64,000 bases of DNA from Bacillus cereus ATCC 14579 (GCF_000007825.1 NC_004722.1:3202501-3266500); one strand, 5' to 3'; positions 37,856-47,070 are shown, numbered from the stretch's first letter. Program-made: numbers and translations. The notes: generated by a model from the letters alone, not told the origin.

Positions 37856-37921
37856 GTTTTTGTTTTTGTTTTTGTTTTTGTTTTTGTTTTTGTTTTTGTT
37901 TTTGTTTTGCTTTTGTTTTTT
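37856..37921. repeat. Hexanucleotide microsatellite (GTTTTT)8
   Basis: Eight perfect GTTTTT units from 37856 to 37903, followed by imperfect units (GTTTTGCTTTTG). It lies about 155 bp upstream of the DnaD-like start. Read on the minus strand in frame with that gene it gives alternating Lys-Thr. Confidence 0.95.
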
Positions 37922-38015
37922 CTTAGTGATTTATTACTTGGTAGGGGCTTATGAGGGGCTTGGAAGGGCATTCTACATTACAATCTATCAAATACAATTG
38001 TTCTTCCTACTAAAT

Positions 38016-38051
38016 AGGAGCTATTCCAAATTATTATTTTGGATAGCTCCT
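38016..38051 (-). terminator. Hairpin between amidase and DnaD-like genes
   Basis: AGGAGCTATTCCAAA with TTTGGATAGCTCCT (one bulge). Possible terminator of the amidase transcript. Confidence 0.5.
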
Positions 38052-38203
38052 TTCAAATTCTTCTTATTTTTTACTTCTACCAATGTCAGCTTCTACATAC
38101 AATTTCTTCTGCTATTTGCGGGCAGTAAAACTCTCATTTCAAAATTTGGTGAATAAACTGCTTGATGTAAGTGCGAGTGGCCCTCACTGATTAAAGTTTC
38201 CTT

Positions 38204-40003
38204 TTATTTTTGCATTGAATCTAACATCTTCACAATAAAGGCAGCCGCCTGACCACGAGTTGCTGTGCCTCGAGGATCAAACTCATTATTTCCAATACCA
38301 TTAACTACCTTTAAGCTGTATAATCGTTGAACCGATTCTTTGTATGTTATTAAATGCTTATCTGTAAATGGTAATGCTACTAACTCACCTGTAATTCCTT
38401 TATATCGTAATGCTTTGTCAATCATAATAGATACTTCTTCACGAGTAATTGGTGAGTTAGGATCAAAAATCCCTTCACCACGACCATTAATAATTCCTGC
38501 ACTTGCACAACGTTTAATACCGTCATGAAGTGATGGATGTGCCTCATTGATATCTACAAATGACTTATTTCCCTCTGGTAGTTTAAGAGCATTCGAGATT
38601 AATTTCGCAAACTCCGCTCTCGTTACATTTCGATATGGAGCAAATACACCATTGCCTTCGCCTTGCATAATACCTAGACTGTTTAATTTACGAATATGCC
38701 CTTCAAACCATCCACCTGTAATATCATCTTTTGGTTTTTGTACTTCTTCCTTAGGCTTTTGTACTTCTTCCTTTGGTACATTGTAGTTAATTTTAATCCA
38801 ACTTGGGTCATAGAAAATCCATTCTCCATTACCTACTTTATACCAACCATTTTTAACCGCTAATACTTTGTAACGATCTCCGTTTGAAGCTTTACGTACA
38901 ACACGATGTTCAATGCCCGCATCACTACGTACATTGATGCCACTACCATTTACCACTAGTTCCATGCTAGGTTCAGCTGGATTATTTTCATTTGGATTAA
39001 ATGAGTCATTTTTATCTTGTAAAGGCGTATCAATCTGCGCATTTATATTTGCATACCACTGAATTCCTTGTACGAAACCAGCCCAATTACCTCGTGAAAT
39101 TAAAATGTCAGGACATTTTTTCCCACTCCATTGTTGATGCTTGTATATATGATCTGCACCAATTCCTTCTTTGTTCATTAAATAACCTGCAAGTCGTTTT
39201 GCATTTTCTAACGCTTTATTGTAATCACCGTCTTGGTTAACCGCAATCTCGATACCGATAGACTCCCTGTTTCCTGAACCATCTCCATCTCCTGCATGCC
39301 AACCATTTTCGTTTGTTGGTAAGTGTTGATAAATTTGTTTATCATCTACAGTAAAATGCCATGAAGCTGTTCGGAAAGTGCCTTCAGTTGCTTGCTTGTA
39401 TAAATATTTCGCATGATTTTCAGCATTAGCACCAGCGGCTGTATTTGCGGTCTCATGGATTGTAATGTAACGTGCTTTCATCGGATTCGCAGGACGAATA
39501 TCAGGATTTCCTGCTGGAACAATCCACTCCACAAATGGAACTCCTGCAAGTGTTCCATATTTCTTCGTACTCTGTGCACTATATTGAATACCTCTTGGCT
39601 TTGCAACAGGTTTCATTTGACGATCAGATCCATCATTTCGACCATCTACAGATTCAAATGCCCTTTCAATGTTTGAAATAGCTTCCTTTTCTGCTACTTG
39701 TCCCTTCTTAGCATCTTGCATTTTGTTTAATTCTTCTGTTTCATCATGTTTATGCTTATATTCTTCTAAAAGCATTTTTTCATTTTCAGATACTTCTGCT
39801 TCGTTAATTTGTACATGATCAGGAACTTCCAACTTGAAATTAGAATAATTTAATCCGCTCGTTCCGTGTTCTCCTTGGGCAATATTAAGTTGATCAGTTT
39901 GAGATTTGTTGATCTCTTCTGCTGATGCTGATAAAGGTACGCTCCCTAAAATCACTAGACTTGTTGATAGTGCGATTACTTGTTGTTTGATTGTCTTATT
40001 CAT
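38204..40003 (-). CDS. N-acetylmuramoyl-L-alanine amidase with SH3 and three SLH domains
   Basis: 599 residues from the ATG at 40003 (MNKTIKQQVIALSTSLVILGSVPLSASA, signal peptide). After a charged linker the Amidase_2 domain spans about 165-330, with zinc ligands in YITIHETANT, the SWHFTVDD segment and the HQQWSGKKCPD end. A bacterial SH3 domain (VNGSGINVRSDAG, about 375-430) follows. Then come three SLH repeats (GHIRKLNSLGIMQGEG, AGIINGRGEGIFDPNSPITREE, LKVVNGIGNNEFDPRGTATRGQ), which bind pyruvylated cell-wall polymer. A secreted autolysin held in the cell wall. A GGGAGG site lies 49 bp before the ATG, with a stable hairpin between them. Confidence 0.9.
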   Translation of the reverse strand: MNKTIKQQVIALSTSLVILGSVPLSASAEEINKSQTDQLNIAQGEHGTSGLNYSNFKLEVPDHVQINEAEVSENEKMLLEEYKHKHDETEELNKMQDAKKGQVAEKEAISNIERAFESVDGRNDGSDRQMKPVAKPRGIQYSAQSTKKYGTLAGVPFVEWIVPAGNPDIRPANPMKARYITIHETANTAAGANAENHAKYLYKQATEGTFRTASWHFTVDDKQIYQHLPTNENGWHAGDGDGSGNRESIGIEIAVNQDGDYNKALENAKRLAGYLMNKEGIGADHIYKHQQWSGKKCPDILISRGNWAGFVQGIQWYANINAQIDTPLQDKNDSFNPNENNPAEPSMELVVNGSGINVRSDAGIEHRVVRKASNGDRYKVLAVKNGWYKVGNGEWIFYDPSWIKINYNVPKEEVQKPKEEVQKPKDDITGGWFEGHIRKLNSLGIMQGEGNGVFAPYRNVTRAEFAKLISNALKLPEGNKSFVDINEAHPSLHDGIKRCASAGIINGRGEGIFDPNSPITREEVSIMIDKALRYKGITGELVALPFTDKHLITYKESVQRLYSLKVVNGIGNNEFDPRGTATRGQAAAFIVKMLDSMQK

Positions 40004-40016
40004 TATTATAATAATA

Positions 40017-40057
40017 GATACATACACATTCCCGCCGTGTATGTATCTCAACCTCCC
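40017..40057 (-). promoter_or_regulatory. Leader hairpin and distant Shine-Dalgarno of the SLH amidase
   Basis: On the minus strand GGGAGG (40052-40057) is followed by GATACATACAC...GTGTATGTATC (an 11-bp stem with a 9-base loop, 40017-40047) and then, after 13 bases, the ATG at 40003. No other good site precedes the ATG. Folding would bring the GGGAGG closer to the start. Confidence 0.5.
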
Positions 40058-40337
40058 TTTATTGTCACATTAATTTTTTAAAATATGAATCTACTATGTA
40101 CTTTTAATGCATTTTCTTTTTATTCATATATTTAAATTATCATATTTTATACCCACTAAGAAAATATTTATATGTCATCCCTACAGATGAATTTCATCTA
40201 ACATACTTTTTATAAAATTCATCAACAAACATTATTTTACAACTAATTACAAATACCGTCAAAATAATCAATTTAGACTTAGACAAATAACTGGCATACA
40301 ATTTCATAATAAGAGATCCTATACTATCGAAATACAT

Positions 40338-40799
40338 CTATTCCAAATTCCCTTTAACGTTTTCAACAATCTCATTTATCGTATTCCGATCAAACTTATC
40401 ACTAATTTCATATGACTCACGATCTCCTACGAATTGCACGCCTACGATATCATTGCGATCCTTACCGTATTGCACTTCAATAATAGATCCTCGCTCTATT
40501 TGTTTCCAAATGAGACCTGCTTCATCTTTATTATCTAAAATAATGCAGTCTTCAATATTTTCATCAATCCCAATTAATTTATTATCATCCATATATCCAA
40601 TCTCGTATTGTTGCCGTTCTTTCGCTTTGCCACTTACTAATATACCTTTGCTACCATATGAGTAATCCATATAGTCCTTTTTCTCCGTTTGTACTGCTTT
40701 CGGCTTTTGTGCTTCAGTTTTTTCAGCAGCCCCACAACCTGTAATAAAACTGATTGGGATAACCACTATTAATACTAATCTAGTAAATTTCTTTATCAT
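40338..40799 (-). CDS. Lipoprotein of unknown function
   Basis: 153 residues. Signal peptide MIKKFTRLVLIVVIPISF with lipobox ITGC (lipidated Cys at about 22), then a Lys/Glu-rich linker and a beta-rich domain (GSKGILVSGKAKERQQYEIGYM, IIEVQYGKDRNDIVGVQFVGD). No family was recognised. Bound to the outer face of the membrane. The 286 bp before it, to the amidase, hold only A+T-rich sequence. Confidence 0.65.
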   Translation of the reverse strand: MIKKFTRLVLIVVIPISFITGCGAAEKTEAQKPKAVQTEKKDYMDYSYGSKGILVSGKAKERQQYEIGYMDDNKLIGIDENIEDCIILDNKDEAGLIWKQIERGSIIEVQYGKDRNDIVGVQFVGDRESYEISDKFDRNTINEIVENVKGNLE

Positions 40800-40955
40800 T
40801 TGTAACCAACCTCATATATTTAATGTAAAACTCCATTTATTACTTCTATTAAAGAATAACATGATACTAAGTAAACAGAACGAAAGATAACATATTATTT
40901 ACATACCCACTCTTTAATGAAGGACCAGGCCATTTAAACCTAGTCCTCCATAACT

Positions 40956-41912
40956 TTAACTTTGCTTCACATACTTAATTGTATGAAATGACGTCTCATT
41001 AAATAATTGCAAGTTTTCCCCATCATAATCTTGAACTTTATATGCTATTTTCTTTTTTTGAATTGTATCTTCTACACCGTCTACTAAACGTTTATTGAGA
41101 TGTAAATAGATTGTAAAAGCTTCCTTATCATATTCCCAAGTTCCTTCAATATAATTCTTTTTATTTGGATACTCACCTTTACCATACGTTTCAAATGTCT
41201 TATCACCTTTTAAAATGAGTGACATATTAAAACCGTCTGTTCCTTGGAATCCCCAATTACCGATTAATTCCGTACCATCTTTCACATTCTTCATAACGTT
41301 ATCTGTATTAATTCCAGCTTTCTTATCTAACTCTTTCAAATCTTTCACAGATACTGTACCGTCACCGATTTTAATATCCCCTTCAAGATCTTTGAATGCC
41401 TTAAGCCAGTAAATATCTCCTTCTTTCACTAACTTTTCGGATTTCTCCATTAACTCTTTATCAGTCTTATCGCCTTTTTCTCTTTTTTCTTTTCGGGTGA
41501 ATACTTCATTTATTAAAGAAAAAGACTCTCTAAAATAACCAATTGCTTTTTCAAAATCCTTTTGTTGATTTACATACTCTGCAGGGGGATCTATCGACTC
41601 AAATTTATCTAACACTTTATTTAATTCTTTCACACTATCTACTATATCTGATTTCTTTTTCTTACCGTCAAAAACCTCTCTTGTAATATTGTTATGCTCC
41701 GCAAACAACTTATCAAACTCTACCCCTAATTTATACACTTTATTAGGATAGTCTTCCTTTGAAACTTTTTCTTTCTTACTATTAGACTTCGATTCTTTTA
41801 CTTTAGACTCTTCCGTTTTCTCCTGTTTAGAAGTGTTCGTTTTCTCAGAAACTCCACAACCAAATAACAACATGACCGGAACTGCTACCCCTAGTAGTTT
41901 CTTTGCATTCAT
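40956..41912 (-). CDS. DUF3994-type lipoprotein
   Basis: 318 residues. Signal peptide with lipobox LFGC, a Lys/Glu/Ser-rich linker (about 25-60), and a helical domain with LNKVLDKFESIDPPAEYVNQQKDFEKAI. The C-terminal beta domain has ELIGNWGFQGTDGFNMSLILKGDKTFETYGKGEYPNKKNYIEGTWEY-like features, a lipocalin-like layout. It resembles DUF3994 lipoproteins of the B. cereus group (from memory). Function unknown. Confidence 0.65.
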   Translation of the reverse strand: MNAKKLLGVAVPVMLLFGCGVSEKTNTSKQEKTEESKVKESKSNSKKEKVSKEDYPNKVYKLGVEFDKLFAEHNNITREVFDGKKKKSDIVDSVKELNKVLDKFESIDPPAEYVNQQKDFEKAIGYFRESFSLINEVFTRKEKREKGDKTDKELMEKSEKLVKEGDIYWLKAFKDLEGDIKIGDGTVSVKDLKELDKKAGINTDNVMKNVKDGTELIGNWGFQGTDGFNMSLILKGDKTFETYGKGEYPNKKNYIEGTWEYDKEAFTIYLHLNKRLVDGVEDTIQKKKIAYKVQDYDGENLQLFNETSFHTIKYVKQS

Positions 41913-41968
41913 GACTGATTTCTCCTTCTACTTGAATGGATTACTCTTGCTATACCCATCCTCTTTTT

Positions 41969-42298
41969 TTATCTTGTAATTAAAGTTACAATCGCAATAA
42001 CTCCTAGAATCGGTCCCCAATATTCCATTTTTATAAAAAATAATGAGTGCTTTTTGTTAAACATAACTTTTTCACCAGTTTCGGCATCTATATAAACTTT
42101 CCCATCTGGCTTATTAATATATTTACCTAAATACCAAGACATAACCCCTGATATAATAAACATTACCGCCATTGGCCAACTATGGTCTTGAAAATATGTA
42201 GCGTCCCCCGTTATAGATCCAAAGATAGCCTTACCCAAAAGAGTATTAATAATTACAATAATTGCGACTAAAAAACCCCAACCAGACCAAATAATCAT
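41969..42298 (-). CDS. Small membrane protein
   Basis: 109 residues with three hydrophobic segments (about 5-25, 43-60, 90-107) and a conserved-looking loop, KPDGKVYIDAETGEKVMFNKKHSLFFIKMEYWG. Similar small proteins occur in Gram-positive genomes without known role. Ribosome site AGGAGGAG lies just before the ATG. Confidence 0.6.
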   Translation of the reverse strand: MIIWSGWGFLVAIIVIINTLLGKAIFGSITGDATYFQDHSWPMAVMFIISGVMSWYLGKYINKPDGKVYIDAETGEKVMFNKKHSLFFIKMEYWGPILGVIAIVTLITR

Positions 42299-42399
42299 CT
42301 ATTTCTCCTCCTAAAGCGTACAACTTTGTACTTTATGTTAATTTGAACTGCAAACGAAAATGTTTAAAAAACCGAATATTCAGACGTTGATAATTATAT

Positions 42400-42738
42400 T
42401 TAGCTTACATTCGATTCTAACTTTAATGTCCTAAATGCAAATGAACCAGATATAATTTGTAAAATTGTCGGAATAAGTAAAAAGAATAATGACATAAACA
42501 ACATAACTATAGGAATCACAATCATACAAACTCCATAAACTTTATTATTAACCTTGTTTACTAAACACGATAAAATGAAAAATCCTATTTGAACCGTTAA
42601 AATAATAGAGTAATAAGCTAAAAGTTCGTAATCAACACCTTCCATAATATTAAACGCTACAACTATTAATATTATGGAAATAATAATTCCCAAAATGCCA
42701 CCAATTAAACCTAATACAAATTCAGGTGTTCTTGTCAA
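42400..42738 (-). CDS. DUF4064-type membrane protein
   Basis: 112 residues from a TTG at 42738 (MTRTPEFVLGLIGGILGIIIS), six bases after GGGGG. Four hydrophobic segments, and the end of a typical DUF4064 protein (TILQIISGSFAFRTLK). Function unknown. Confidence 0.65.
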   Translation of the reverse strand: MTRTPEFVLGLIGGILGIIISIILIVVAFNIMEGVDYELLAYYSIILTVQIGFFILSCLVNKVNNKVYGVCMIVIPIVMLFMSLFFLLIPTILQIISGSFAFRTLKLESNVS

Positions 42739-42857
42739 TTCAATCCCCCTTTTTTGAAAAACTAACAACTTGTATATTTTTCCCATTCACCATCATACCA
42801 AATATTTATTGGAAAAACTATACAAATCATTTTTATTCTACTGTACTTTACTTCTAA

Positions 42858-43232
42858 CTATAGATAACTTGTAGCAGTTACAAAATTAAAACCTTCACAA
42901 TTACTTACTGAATTGTCATATTGAAAATTATAAATTAAAACGATAGAATTATAGGATTTATTTAATTTAACTACTTCCTTAATTCGAGAAAGTATTTTAT
43001 CATCATATGAACATCCCGTTAATAACATAGAAATGTCATCACTCGCTTCTTCTAACACTTCCTTTTCAATAAAATCTTCATCTACATCAATCATATCAAT
43101 ATTAAAATCAACAAAAAATCTTGCTGGTATAGAGTCTCCTTCTTCATCATACGTAACATCTATATATGTATCCAACTGATCTTGCGTTTGCATATTACCG
43201 AACCATATTGAAACCATTCCGTGTACTTCCAT
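42858..43232 (-). CDS. Immunity 22 (Imm22) family protein
   Basis: 124 residues. The family pattern is VSIWFGNMQTQDQLDTYIDVTYDEEGDSIPARFFVDFNID, then a short helix and the end strand VLIYNFQYDNS. Imm22 proteins are predicted to neutralise nuclease-type polymorphic toxins. Two paralogues lie at 45840-46229 and 59904-60299. No cognate toxin is beside it. Ribosome site GGAGGA lies eight bases before the ATG. Confidence 0.8.
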   Translation of the reverse strand: MEVHGMVSIWFGNMQTQDQLDTYIDVTYDEEGDSIPARFFVDFNIDMIDVDEDFIEKEVLEEASDDISMLLTGCSYDDKILSRIKEVVKLNKSYNSIVLIYNFQYDNSVSNCEGFNFVTATSYL

Positions 43233-43325
43233 TAATAGCGTCCTCCATTATGAATATATATTCTCATTCAACTTACGCTGTAAAATTCATGATTTTTATA
43301 AAAACCATTTCTTCTTTCCTTTCAG

Positions 43326-43814
43326 TCAAATAGGATTATTCGGAAATTCATTGTCATACTTATTAATTAGCTCTTTATCATTTTCATCAATTGGTACTTC
43401 ACCTAAGTATTTATGTTTCCAAATAATCATCTGATCACTAAAACTATATTCTGTATCGAACCAATTTGTATAATCGAAATGCATGTTAAATTTCCCACTA
43501 TGTTCAAGAGACATTGTAAAGGAATACCAAAGTTCTTGGTGGTTATCTTTGAAAACATTTCTTAATTCCTTACTCAATTTATATAAAAAATCTTCTTTCC
43601 TTTCAAACTCCTCTTCATCAACTTCGTATTTAAAAGGAATTTCTACACTATACTTATAATTTTCTTTATTTCTGAAGTTGTTATAGAAAAAGTAAGTTCC
43701 CCCTCCATCTTCTGATATTTGTGCATAAAAATAAAATTTCTCCCATTCTTCTGGAATCATGGCATGAACCGTTTCCGCTATCTCTCTATATAATCGATTC
43801 AATTTTATTTCCAA
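43326..43814 (-). CDS. YezG family (DUF600) immunity protein
   Basis: 162 residues from a TTG at 43814 (MEIKLNRLYREIAETVHAMIPEEWEKFYFYAQISEDGGG), with AGGGGG before it. The C-terminal SFTMSLEHSGKFNMHFDYTNW and WKHKYLGEVP match YezG/EsaG proteins, which inhibit YeeF/EsaD-type nuclease toxins of type VII secretion. A second copy with its DNase domain lies at 60698-61180. This one has no toxin beside it. Confidence 0.82.
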   Translation of the reverse strand: MEIKLNRLYREIAETVHAMIPEEWEKFYFYAQISEDGGGTYFFYNNFRNKENYKYSVEIPFKYEVDEEEFERKEDFLYKLSKELRNVFKDNHQELWYSFTMSLEHSGKFNMHFDYTNWFDTEYSFSDQMIIWKHKYLGEVPIDENDKELINKYDNEFPNNPI

Positions 43815-44017
43815 TTGAATACCCCCTATTTGATTTTCATCATTCACTTTTTCTATATTATACCACCCTTTTAATTAGCTCTTTATTTCATCTAAAATTC
43901 AAACCAAGTTTCGATACTTTTAGAAAGTAGACATACCTCTTGAATACAATTAGTATTAAAATAAGAAATATGAAAGACTTAAAAAGGCTCTTACATGAAG
44001 GAAGGAAGTGCACAGCT

Positions 44018-44725
44018 ATGGATTTTAAAACAGTTATGCAAGAACTTGAGGCTCTAGGTAAGGAACGAACGAAAAAAATATACATATCTAACGGTGCGCA
44101 TGAGCCAGTATTCGGAGTAGCTACAGGTGCTATGAAACCAATCGCTAAAAAAATAAAATTAAATCAAGAGTTAGCTGAAGAGCTTTATGCCACAGGTAAC
44201 TACGATGCTATGTACTTTGCAGGTATTATTGCCGATCCAAAAGCTATGAGTGAGTCTGATTTTGATCGCTGGATAGACGGGGCATATTTTTATATGCTAT
44301 CTGATTATGTAGTGGCAGTAACTTTATCAGAGTCAAATATCGCACAAGATGTTGCTGATAAATGGATTGCAAGTGGGGACGAACTTAAAATGTCTGCAGG
44401 CTGGAGTTGCTACTGTTGGCTTTTAGGAAATCGCAAAGACAATGCGTTTTCCGAAAGTAAAATTTCCGATATGCTTGAAATGGTGAAAGATACAATTCAT
44501 CATTCTCCAGAACGAACAAAATCCGCTATGAATAATTTCCTAAACACTGTGGCAATCTCATATGTACCACTACATGAAAAAGCAGTCGAGATTGCAAAAG
44601 AAGTTGGTATAGTTGAAGTCAAACGTGATAATAAAAAAAGCAGTTTGTTAAATGCTTCTGAAAGTATTCAGAAAGAACTTGATAGAGGAAGACTTGGTTT
44701 CAAGCGTAAGTATGTAAGGTGTTAA
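44018..44725 (+). CDS. DNA alkylation repair (AlkD-like HEAT) protein
   Basis: 235 residues, all helical, with the AlkD-like features KERTKKIYISNGAHEPVFGVATGAMKPIAKKIK and LAEELYATGNYDAMYFAGIIADPKAMSESDFDRWI. AlkD-type HEAT proteins bind or excise alkylated DNA bases, but many homologues are of unknown activity. It is one of the few + strand genes in this stretch. The ATG at 44018 matches the usual N-terminus (MDFKTVMQELEALGKERT). Confidence 0.78.
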   Translation: MDFKTVMQELEALGKERTKKIYISNGAHEPVFGVATGAMKPIAKKIKLNQELAEELYATGNYDAMYFAGIIADPKAMSESDFDRWIDGAYFYMLSDYVVAVTLSESNIAQDVADKWIASGDELKMSAGWSCYCWLLGNRKDNAFSESKISDMLEMVKDTIHHSPERTKSAMNNFLNTVAISYVPLHEKAVEIAKEVGIVEVKRDNKKSSLLNASESIQKELDRGRLGFKRKYVRC

Positions 44726-44740
44726 ACAGATTCGTATCTG

Positions 44741-44775
44741 GGTGTCAATTTGATAAAGATTGACACCTTTTTCAT
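44741..44775 (+). terminator. Terminator after the AlkD-like gene
   Basis: GGTGTCAAT with its complement ATTGACACC and a 9-base loop, followed by TTTTTC. Confidence 0.9.
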
Positions 44776-44812
44776 TCAGGTTATATATCCCCTCATTTAC
44801 TTTTAACTTATA

Positions 44813-45280
44813 TTAAAAAATAATATCCTGATAACCTACTTCCATTACCTTTTCATTTAATAAACGAACTCCTACACCATTTTCTATATCCCACGTACAA
44901 TTAAATGTAATTCCAACCTCTTTTCCCTCCATAATATCTGCATACGGAACAACAATACCATCTAAACTAATCATCTCTAGTATTTGATCATTTGTTTCAA
45001 TTAATGGATAATTTTCTTGCATTCCAACATCATATCCTAATTCACATCGCCTTTGTTTGTAATAATCTAATATAGAATGTAATAAACTTATTTGTACCTC
45101 TTCCCAATTTTTTATTAATGATTGATATGCTACATACTGCCCTTCATCAAACACTCCATCTTCTTCACCATCTATCATCAAATCAATCTCAGTTACATTG
45201 CCTATAAAAGTTATAGGCATACACTTAGCCCAAGCATAATTATATTCAATCTCTCCAAAAACTGAATTGTTTACTCTCAT
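44813..45280 (-). CDS. DUF2004/DUF6985 family immunity-type protein (copy 1)
   Basis: 155 residues. Pattern: VFGEIEYNYAWAKCMPITFIGN, GEEDGVFDEGQYVAYQSL, ILDYYKQRRCELGYDV, then FNCTWDIENGVGVRLLNEKVMEVGYQD. Two close paralogues lie at 58163-58630 and 62236-62703, the latter right after an HNH-type toxin domain. An immunity role is therefore likely for this one too (inference). Confidence 0.75.
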   Translation of the reverse strand: MRVNNSVFGEIEYNYAWAKCMPITFIGNVTEIDLMIDGEEDGVFDEGQYVAYQSLIKNWEEVQISLLHSILDYYKQRRCELGYDVGMQENYPLIETNDQILEMISLDGIVVPYADIMEGKEVGITFNCTWDIENGVGVRLLNEKVMEVGYQDIIF

Positions 45281-45346
45281 TTATCTGTCATTCCTCTCGC
45301 ACTTATTACTAAGGTGTCCCTGCTTCTTGTTAACTTCCATCAACAC

Positions 45347-45775
45347 TTAACACTTGAAATACTCTTTCAAAAACATATAAAACGTTGGCCAACTCTCCTT
45401 TAATTCTCCATTTAAAAGTAATTCATCTCCACCTTCAAAATTTACTGAGTAAACTTTATCGGTTACACTATCAAGGACCAATACAGCATTTGCTGTCATT
45501 TCCGTTAATACTAAATACTTATTAGGAAATCCATGTTCCTTTCGAGCAATAATTGTGTAATATTCTATATTATTCTCTTCATCTATAATGTCAAGTAATT
45601 CATAAGGAACATGCACTTCCCAAAATGGTCCTGCAAATCGATAATAAAACTCTCTAAATGTATTAGACACTTCTACACCTAACCTATTTATTACTTCATT
45701 CACCTGACCTTTATCTTCCCGTTTATATATATCTTCTTTCAAGACTTCTTCTAAACGATTTGGCAAAGCATGCAT
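45347..45775 (-). CDS. SMI1/KNR4 (SUKH) family protein
   Basis: 142 residues from the ATG at 45775 (MHALPNRLEEVLKEDIYKRE), with AAAGGAGGG before it. It has the SUKH pattern: FREFYYRFAGPFWEVHVPYELLDI, then a Gly/Asn-rich turn and the C-terminal WPTFYMFLKEYF helix. SUKH proteins are common immunity proteins for secreted nuclease toxins. Confidence 0.75.
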   Translation of the reverse strand: MHALPNRLEEVLKEDIYKREDKGQVNEVINRLGVEVSNTFREFYYRFAGPFWEVHVPYELLDIIDEENNIEYYTIIARKEHGFPNKYLVLTEMTANAVLVLDSVTDKVYSVNFEGGDELLLNGELKESWPTFYMFLKEYFKC

Positions 45776-45839
45776 TTGTATCCCTCCTTTACAAGGTTTA
45801 TCCATGTGTTTATGAAATGAATTTGCAGCTCCCTGCAAA

Positions 45840-46229
45840 CTACCTGTACGGCATAGAACCAATAAATGTAACCTCTAAACCATCAAACATATCCTCTCTT
45901 TTCACTTCATTATATTTAAAATCATAAAGAACAATAGCAAAGTTAATATCGTTCGCTAAACTATCTCCATTTACTAGCTTTTTTATTTTAGGAATAATTC
46001 GTTCACTATAAGAAAAATCATTTAAAATATGTTCAATTTCCCTTTTATTATTCTCATAAAAACAAATTTCAATATTATCTTCATCATAATAACCGAATTC
46101 AAAGCTCGTCCCAAACTTTGAATGAACTGAATCACCATCTATCGTGTAATCTATATCGACATACTCCTCAAGATTTTGGAGTGATTTAGAAATTCCAAAC
46201 CAAACTGAAGCCATTTCACTATATTCCAC
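45840..46229 (-). CDS. Immunity 22 (Imm22) family protein (copy 2)
   Basis: 129 residues from a GTG at 46229 (MEYSEMASVWFGISKSLQNLEEYVDIDY), with a GAGGGGGTGGG site. It shares with the copies at 42858 and 59904 the V.WFG start, the SKFGTSFEFGYYDED stretch and the end IVLYDFKYNE...FIGSMPYR. Its end is about 65 bp from the SUKH gene on the same strand. Confidence 0.78.
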   Translation of the reverse strand: MEYSEMASVWFGISKSLQNLEEYVDIDYTIDGDSVHSKFGTSFEFGYYDEDNIEICFYENNKREIEHILNDFSYSERIIPKIKKLVNGDSLANDINFAIVLYDFKYNEVKREDMFDGLEVTFIGSMPYR

Positions 46230-46281
46230 TTTCCCACCCCCTCTAGCCGGTCTATAATTCATATAAACATTCTTTACTTTA

Positions 46282-46794
46282 CTATTTTTGTAATCTCAAA
46301 CTAGAAATCAACTCATTTAAACTGTTCGAAATCTCCATAAACAACCCACGTTCGAAATCCTCCAATTCGACTTTGCCACTTACATTATTTAAAACAACTA
46401 GTAAACCATTTCCTTCTACTCCTATAGGAATCTTATCTAGCTTACGATGATTTTTTTCATACCTTTCTAACTTCTCTTTGAAAGAGTCCAACTCTATATT
46501 TGGCAATACAGCCTCTAAACTAATATAATGGTCATCGATAAACCCATCCAAATCAGTAAACCAATATGAATTAAAATAGTGATGAACTGAATCATGAAAC
46601 TTAATTCCGAACCGCTCCTCAAGTATTGTTAAATTAGTTTTAATATATTTCTCAACCGGTTTCCATGAAATTTCTTCTTCCTCTATTTCCCCATGATAGA
46701 TAACGAAATTGACTTTTTCGTTATACGGTGTTTTAAATAAGAAATTCAAACCTCTATCAAAATATTCTTTTCTTAATTTAAAATATGTACTCAT
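46282..46794 (-). CDS. Syd-like (SUKH superfamily) protein
   Basis: 170 residues from the ATG at 46794 (MSTYFKLRKEYFDRGLN). It follows the SecY-interacting Syd pattern: WKPVEKYIKTNLTILEERFGIKFHDSVHHYFNSYWFTDLDG, then GNGLLVVLNNVSGKVELEDFE and a final helix EISNSLNELISSL. Syd belongs to the SUKH superfamily, so here it is more likely an immunity protein than a translocon factor (inference). The start is uncertain because the ribosome site is weak. Confidence 0.7.
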   Translation of the reverse strand: MSTYFKLRKEYFDRGLNFLFKTPYNEKVNFVIYHGEIEEEEISWKPVEKYIKTNLTILEERFGIKFHDSVHHYFNSYWFTDLDGFIDDHYISLEAVLPNIELDSFKEKLERYEKNHRKLDKIPIGVEGNGLLVVLNNVSGKVELEDFERGLFMEISNSLNELISSLRLQK

Positions 46795-46853
46795 AGCATT
46801 CTTCACTATCACCATACTCCTCTTCAATGCACCATACATTTACATTTTCATTT

Positions 46854-47069
46854 TCACTTCCAATTATTCATATAAGCTCTCAATTTCCATACACCAAAAA
46901 GAACCCTTTTCCATACACTTATCATCAATTTTTTCAATTCTTCCTTCAACCAACTTATTGTAAACTCTGGTATATTATTATCGATAAAGGCATCCTCACC
47001 ATTTATCTCTACTGCCTTATCAATCATTTTTGAATATACTAATAAACATGCTGCAAATGGAAGTTTCAC
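46854..47069 (-). CDS. Small protein coupled to the DUF2262 gene
   Basis: 71 residues from a GTG at 47069, two bases after the DUF2262 stop, with AGGA four bases before the stop. It reads MKLPFAACLLVYSKMIDKAV, then helical sequence ending WKLRAYMNNWK. No family recognised. Translational coupling suggests it works with, or is a detached part of, the DUF2262 protein. Confidence 0.45.
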   Translation of the reverse strand: MKLPFAACLLVYSKMIDKAVEINGEDAFIDNNIPEFTISWLKEELKKLMISVWKRVLFGVWKLRAYMNNWK

Positions 47070-47070
47070 T

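Noticed and set aside
37701..37971. N-terminal (Lys-Thr)n extension of the DnaD-like protein
   Set aside because: A strong GGAGGG site sits exactly before the family-typical MAVYRN start, and no site precedes the upstream ATG.
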